From Deinococcus roseus (GTDB lineage Bacteria; Deinococcota; Deinococci; Deinococcales; Deinococcaceae): a stretch of DNA of 64,000 bases. Each line of letters starts with the position of its first letter. Positions within the stretch are counted from its first letter, which is position 1. The notes under the pieces were generated by a model that worked only from the letters and a program-made list of their open reading frames with translations, had not been told where the DNA came from and searched no databases. The DNA lies in contig NZ_BMOD01000012.1 of NCBI RefSeq assembly GCF_014646895.1, forward strand, positions 1 through 64,000, read 5' to 3'. The position numbers and the translations under genes are program-made. This document shows positions 60,119-64,000 of this stretch, piece after piece.

Positions 60119-62743
60119 TCACACTTCCAGCGTCTCAATCAAAAAAGACCTCGCCTTGCTGTGCTCCACGGGTGGGGAGAACAAAAACCCCTGCAGGTAA
60201 TCGCAGCCTTCCTGCAGCAGCCATTGTTGCTGCTCGATGGTTTCCACCCCTTCTGCAACCACGGTCATGCCCAGATTGTGGGCCATGGTGATGATGGTGC
60301 GCACCAGTTCGGCCTGCTGGGGGGCTTTCAAGATGTCCCGGATGAAAGAGCGGTCGATCTTCAGGGCAGAGGCCCCGAATCTGGGCAGGTAACCCAGCGA
60401 GGAGTACCCGGTTCCGAAATCGTCGATGTGCAGTTTGACCCCCAGATCGTGCAGGGCTTGCAGGTGTTCTGCCACCATCTGGGTGCGTTGCAGCATCAGG
60501 CTCTCGGTGATCTCCAGATGCAAATGGATGCCCTCGCTCTGGGTTTCCTGCAGGGTGCTTTGCACCACGGCAGCAAATTCGGGTCTGGAGAACTGCACGC
60601 TGCTCATGTTCACGTTCAGGTACAGGTCCTGCAGGTGGGGGTGTTCGGCTTTCCAGAGTTTGAGTTGCTGGCAGGCCTGCTTGAGGATCAGGCGGTCCAG
60701 GTCCACGATCAATCCAGCATCTTCTGCCACCGGAATGAATTCGGCTGGGCTGATGAAACCCCGTTCCGGGTGCTTCCAGCGGGCCAGGGCTTCAAATCCG
60801 CGCACCTGTCCGGTGCGGGTGTCCACAATGGGCTGGTAGTAGGCCATGATGGCTTCTTCCTGCAGGGCAAGGCGCAGTTCGTTTTCCAGCCAGCTCTGGC
60901 GCAAAACCCGTTCACGCATGCCGTCTTCAAAGCATTTCAGCTGTCCCAGACCGGATTCCTTGGCGTGGTACATGGCGGTGTCGGCGTCCCGGAGCACCTC
61001 GTCGTGGTGGGTGTAATGGGCGGCCCCCATCACCAGTCCGATGCTGGAACTGGCATGCAGGTGCTTGCCTCCGACTTCAAAGGGCTCGGTGAGGCACTGT
61101 TGCAACCGCTGTCCGATGGTGATGGCCTGCTCTGCATCCTGTAAACCTTCCAGCAGCACTGCGAATTCATCTCCACCAAAGCGGGCCACGGTGTCGTAAG
61201 GCCGCACGGCAGAGGAGATGCGGGCAGAGAAAGCCTGCAAGAAGCGGTCCCCCACGGAGTGCCCGTAGGTGTCGTTGATGCGTTTGAACTGGTCGCAATC
61301 TAAAAACATCACGGCGTATTGCTGGTCGGGGTGGCGTTCCATGCGGTGCATCACCTGGGAGAGGCGGTCTTGCAGCAGGGCACGGTTGGCCAGTCCAGTC
61401 AGGGGGTCATGAATGGCCTGGTGCTGCAATTCTGCGTTCAGGATTTCCAGTTCACGGGTGCGGGATTTGACGGTTTCTTCCAGGGTCTGGTTGTGGCTGC
61501 GCAGCAACTGCTCCATCTGCTTGAGGTTGGTGATGTCCCGGCTGACCCCCACCACCCCCCGCACCTGACCATCCTGCACGAAGGGATATTTGCTGGTCAG
61601 CACGGTGCGCTCTTGCACCTGATGCTCGTAGGTGATGGGTTGCCCCAACTGCATCACCTGCAAGTCAAACTGGGTGAGGCGCGGCTCACTGTGGTCGATT
61701 TTGCCCAGCACTTCTTCCATGGGGCGCTGCAAAAGCTCACAGGCGGCTTTGTTGACCAGCAGGTAACGCCCATCCAGGTCTTTGATGCAGATGGCGTCCA
61801 CACTGTGATCGATCACAGCCCGCAGTTTGGTTTCGCTCTCGGTGAGCTGTCTGGCATGTTCGTGTTCACGCGTCACATCGTGGGAGATGCCCAGAATGCG
61901 TGCAGGGTGCCCCTCCGGGCTGCGTTCCAGGTGGATACGGCTGCTGTACCAGCGGTGCTCCTGGCCTTCATCCTTGAAGCGGTAGCGGGATTCGGATTCC
62001 TCACCGGTGGCAATGGTGTGGTTCCAGCTTGCCATCAGGCCGGGCAGGTCTTCTTCCTGCACCCGTGCACTGAAGGCTTCTGCAGTGTCCGGGAAACCCA
62101 GTTCAGTCAGCATGGTGCCGTCTTGCACTTCCAGAACTCCGCTGGCGAGGTCCACCATCCAGGCTGCTGTCTGGGTTTTCTGCAGGATGGTTTGCAGCCT
62201 GCGCTGCTGGCTGGAGACTTTCTGCTCCATCTGCTCCATCTGCCTGCGGGCCTGCCTTTGCAGCAGCAGATCCATCACGGTGGCGGCCAGATCGGTGAGC
62301 TGCTGTTTTTGCTGTGGGCTGAGGTCCGGGCGGGGCCGGGTGTCCATGATGCACAAACTGCCCAGATGGTAACCATCCGGGGTTCTTAAAGGTGCGCCAG
62401 CATAAAAACGAACGTTGGGAAAACCCGCCACATAAGGATTGCGTGCAAATTCAGGATTCTGTAAGGCGTCCTCGACCACCAGCACCTCGCCGGGGGTGTC
62501 CAGCAGGATGGTTCGGGCACAGAAGGCCACATCGCGTGTTGTTCCCGAAGCATTGATCCCATGGCAGGATTTGAACCACTGGCGGTCGCGGTCCACCAGG
62601 CTGATCAGGCTGATGGGGGCATCAAACAGGGCCGCCGTCACCCTTGTGATGCGGTCCAGGGTTTCTTCTGCGGCGGTGTCCAGCACCTCCAGTCGGTGCA
62701 GGGCCTCCAGACGGGCCTGTTCATGTTCCAGCGGTGTGTTCAT
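60119..62743 (-). CDS. Diguanylate cyclase/phosphodiesterase with GAF and PAS domains
   Basis: An 874-residue cytoplasmic signalling protein; the ATG at 62743 follows GGAG. Domain order: GAF (~10-155; LFDAPISLISLVDRDRQWF, split), PAS 1 (~180-290), PAS 2 (~305-425; VDAICIKDLDGRYLLVN), GGDEF (~440-600; intact RFGGDEF near 522), EAL (~620-865; FEALARW near 651, plus DDFGTGYSSL). Both catalytic motifs look intact, so it may make and degrade cyclic di-GMP; which activity dominates cannot be told by eye. It is a single gene. Confidence 0.95.
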   Translation of the reverse strand: MNTPLEHEQARLEALHRLEVLDTAAEETLDRITRVTAALFDAPISLISLVDRDRQWFKSCHGINASGTTRDVAFCARTILLDTPGEVLVVEDALQNPEFARNPYVAGFPNVRFYAGAPLRTPDGYHLGSLCIMDTRPRPDLSPQQKQQLTDLAATVMDLLLQRQARRQMEQMEQKVSSQQRRLQTILQKTQTAAWMVDLASGVLEVQDGTMLTELGFPDTAEAFSARVQEEDLPGLMASWNHTIATGEESESRYRFKDEGQEHRWYSSRIHLERSPEGHPARILGISHDVTREHEHARQLTESETKLRAVIDHSVDAICIKDLDGRYLLVNKAACELLQRPMEEVLGKIDHSEPRLTQFDLQVMQLGQPITYEHQVQERTVLTSKYPFVQDGQVRGVVGVSRDITNLKQMEQLLRSHNQTLEETVKSRTRELEILNAELQHQAIHDPLTGLANRALLQDRLSQVMHRMERHPDQQYAVMFLDCDQFKRINDTYGHSVGDRFLQAFSARISSAVRPYDTVARFGGDEFAVLLEGLQDAEQAITIGQRLQQCLTEPFEVGGKHLHASSSIGLVMGAAHYTHHDEVLRDADTAMYHAKESGLGQLKCFEDGMRERVLRQSWLENELRLALQEEAIMAYYQPIVDTRTGQVRGFEALARWKHPERGFISPAEFIPVAEDAGLIVDLDRLILKQACQQLKLWKAEHPHLQDLYLNVNMSSVQFSRPEFAAVVQSTLQETQSEGIHLHLEITESLMLQRTQMVAEHLQALHDLGVKLHIDDFGTGYSSLGYLPRFGASALKIDRSFIRDILKAPQQAELVRTIITMAHNLGMTVVAEGVETIEQQQWLLQEGCDYLQGFLFSPPVEHSKARSFLIETLEV

Positions 62744-62902
62744 GGTCAGCTCCAGACAGAAAATGAGAAAACTTCTACTGTGTTTCATCTTACAGAGCCG
62801 GGTCTGACAGCTTTCTTGGAAGATGTTTCAGTACAGGTTAAGACCATTTCATGAAGCAGGTCATGTTTTGGTTTCACAAAAAAACAGAAAATTGTTTCAT
62901 CT

Positions 62903-62911
62903 TGCTATAAT
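62903..62911 (+). promoter_or_regulatory. Extended -10 promoter (TGCTATAAT) of the DeoR gene
   Basis: A perfect extended -10 lies six bases before the ATG at 62918, a leaderless layout. GTTTCA/TTTCAT half-sites occur at about 62848, 62869 and 62893 and could be autoregulatory sites. Confidence 0.65.
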
Positions 62912-62917
62912 CGTTGC

Positions 62918-63682
62918 ATGAACGCCTCAGAGCGGAAAAAGAAAATCCTGGAAGCTTTGCTCACCTCCAAATTCGTGCCCATCCGGGACCTTGCCCAGGC
63001 CATGGGGGTGCATGACATCACCATCCGGCGGGATTTGCAGGAGCTGGAAAAACAGCGGGTGCTGGAAGTGGTGCGCGGCGGGGCCAGACTGGTCGAGCAG
63101 GCCCAGATGGATGTGGCCTACGAAATGCGTGCCCAGACCGAACTGGACGCCAAACGCCGCATTGCTGCCGAGGCGTTAAAACTGATTCAGGATGGAGACA
63201 CCATCGCGCTGGATGCCAGCACCACCACCCTGGAAATTGCCCGTGTGCTTTCTGCCCGTGAGAACCTGCATGTGCTGGCCAGCAGCCTGGACGCAGCCAA
63301 TGTGCTGGCCTCCTCCAAGATTCCTTTCACCGTGGTGGGCGGAACCTTCAATCCAGTGGTGCGCGGTTTCTCTGGTCCCATCAGCGAGCTGGTGCTGGGA
63401 CGGTTGCATCCGGACCGGGTGTTCTTTTCTGCCCGTGGCCTCAGCCTGAAAGGGGGCCTGACCGATGCCAGTCTGGTGGAAGCCGAGGTCAAAAACCGCC
63501 TGATTCAGTCTGCCAAAACCGTGATCGCATTGATTGACCACACCAAATTCGGGGTGCTGGCCTTCTCCAGCATCGTGCCGCTGACCGATGTGGACATCCT
63601 GATCACCGATCAGGAACCCGATTCTGCCATGAAAAAGATGCTGCAGGACGCCCAGGTCAAGGTGATTGTGGCACGAGACTGA
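62918..63682 (+). CDS. DeoR/GlpR-family regulator
   Basis: A 254-residue repressor. The DeoR helix-turn-helix is at residues ~20-42 (VPIRDLAQAMGVHDITIRRD), followed by VVRGGA and the sensor domain (DGDTIALDASTTTLEIAR, VFFSARGLSLKGGLTDAS, ALIDHTKFG). Upstream repeated TTTCA half-sites resemble DeoR boxes. Its regulon is unknown; the rhamnose operon 3.4 kb upstream is one possibility. A terminator follows. Confidence 0.93.
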   Translation: MNASERKKKILEALLTSKFVPIRDLAQAMGVHDITIRRDLQELEKQRVLEVVRGGARLVEQAQMDVAYEMRAQTELDAKRRIAAEALKLIQDGDTIALDASTTTLEIARVLSARENLHVLASSLDAANVLASSKIPFTVVGGTFNPVVRGFSGPISELVLGRLHPDRVFFSARGLSLKGGLTDASLVEAEVKNRLIQSAKTVIALIDHTKFGVLAFSSIVPLTDVDILITDQEPDSAMKKMLQDAQVKVIVARD

Positions 63683-63698
63683 CATAAAGCCAGACCAA

Positions 63699-63727
63699 AA
63701 AAGAGAACCCGCAGGTTCTCTTTTTCT
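63699..63727 (+). terminator. Terminator after the DeoR gene
   Basis: AAGAGAACC and GGTTCTCTT form a stem with a CGCA loop, flanked by A-run and TTTTTC, so it probably serves both convergent genes. Confidence 0.85.
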
Positions 63728-63742
63728 TTGAAACCTCCTGAT

Positions 63743-64000
63743 TCACCAGAGCCGCATTCCAGGCACCAGGGTGGGGTTGTGCAGCATGGGCAGGATCACG
63801 GGCAGGTAAGCGCCCAGCACGATCAGGAACGCCACCCCGAACCACAGCCACAGGCGGTCCAGCACCCGCACACTGCGGCGGCTTTCGGTGGGGGTCAGGG
63901 ATTCACTGAAAGGGATTTCTGGAGCATTTTTAACATCCCGCTGGTTGCCCCACAGCGTGCCAGCAACCACCGTGTAATACAGGATGGCCCCGACCAGCAA
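63743..64000 (-). CDS. Heme-copper oxidase subunit I, ba3-type, C-terminal end (partial)
   Basis: The last 85 residues of a gene running off the window. Two membrane helices are visible (LVGAILYYTVVAGTLW and LWFGVAFLIVLGAYLPVIL), followed by a PGMRLW end. The Pro-Gly-x-Arg-Leu-Trp ending and helix pattern resemble b(o/a)3-type cytochrome c oxidase subunit I of Deinococcus/Thermus. No heme or copper ligand lies in the visible part, so the call is tentative. Confidence 0.5.
   Translation of the reverse strand: MLVGAILYYTVVAGTLWGNQRDVKNAPEIPFSESLTPTESRRSVRVLDRLWLWFGVAFLIVLGAYLPVILPMLHNPTLVPGMRLW

Overview
The window looks like a chromosomal piece of a Deinococcus with moderately high GC, and it is almost entirely protein-coding. 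This is inferred from the gene content: a urt/ure urea cluster, a CobN-type aerobic cobaltochelatase operon, many Tat or lipoprotein exports, a terminal-oxidase subunit I ending like the ba3 type, and many -10 hexamers lying only 5-10 nt before the start codon (leaderless-type promoters). I see no rRNA, tRNA, CRISPR array, insertion sequence or prophage.

Region 1 (1-11.4 kb) is a mannan-use locus on the + strand. It holds two sugar ABC permeases, a pair of paralogous lipoproteins resembling mannan-binding CBMs, a GH5 mannanase, a GH2 beta-mannosidase, a GH26 mannanase with an F5/8 (CBM32-like) domain, and a GH26-like/F5-8/esterase fusion whose acid/base Glu is replaced. A convergent LacI regulator closes the locus, and TTGTT...AACAA boxes lie near the GH26 promoter and the lacI start.

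Region 2 (11.6-22.1 kb) carries a YdeI-like protein, then the urea importer urtABCDE from a strong promoter, then urease ureABCFGD without ureE. Heptamer GCCGAGG repeats sit between ureA and ureB and between ureF and ureG.

Region 3 (22.2-34.5 kb) is mixed: a repeat-domain lipoprotein, a small conserved protein, an ICL/PEP-mutase family enzyme, a GH43 beta-xylosidase with a LacI-type sensor protein lacking a clear DNA-binding domain, a DtxR/MntR regulator-multicopper oxidase-ZIP transporter operon, a Tat-exported beta-carbonic anhydrase, a DUF4386 membrane protein, and a divergent AraC regulator/NmrA-type oxidoreductase pair.

Region 4 (34.6-42.9 kb, - strand) is a cobalamin operon under a cobalamin riboswitch: cobN with an N-terminal ferredoxin-like domain, a ChlI/ChlD fusion, a NiCoT transporter and cbiA/cobB. 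The NiCoT transporter could also supply nickel to urease.

Region 5 (43-54 kb) has an MFS transporter, a HAD phosphatase divergent from a DeoR regulator, two histidine kinases without response regulators, a small protein, an ABC exporter, and two adjacent proteins built from the same ~85-residue Cys-pair repeat as the lipoprotein at 22.2 kb.

Region 6 (54-64 kb) is a rhamnose uptake operon (substrate-binding protein, double ATPase, two permeases, L-rhamnose mutarotase) preceded by more heptamer repeats. It is followed by a low-GC orphan, a GAF-PAS-GGDEF-EAL protein, a DeoR regulator and the 3' end of an oxidase subunit I gene.

The most novel-looking items are the Cys-pair repeat family (12 copies in three secreted proteins), the altered GH26-esterase fusion, and the inverted heptamer-repeat elements.
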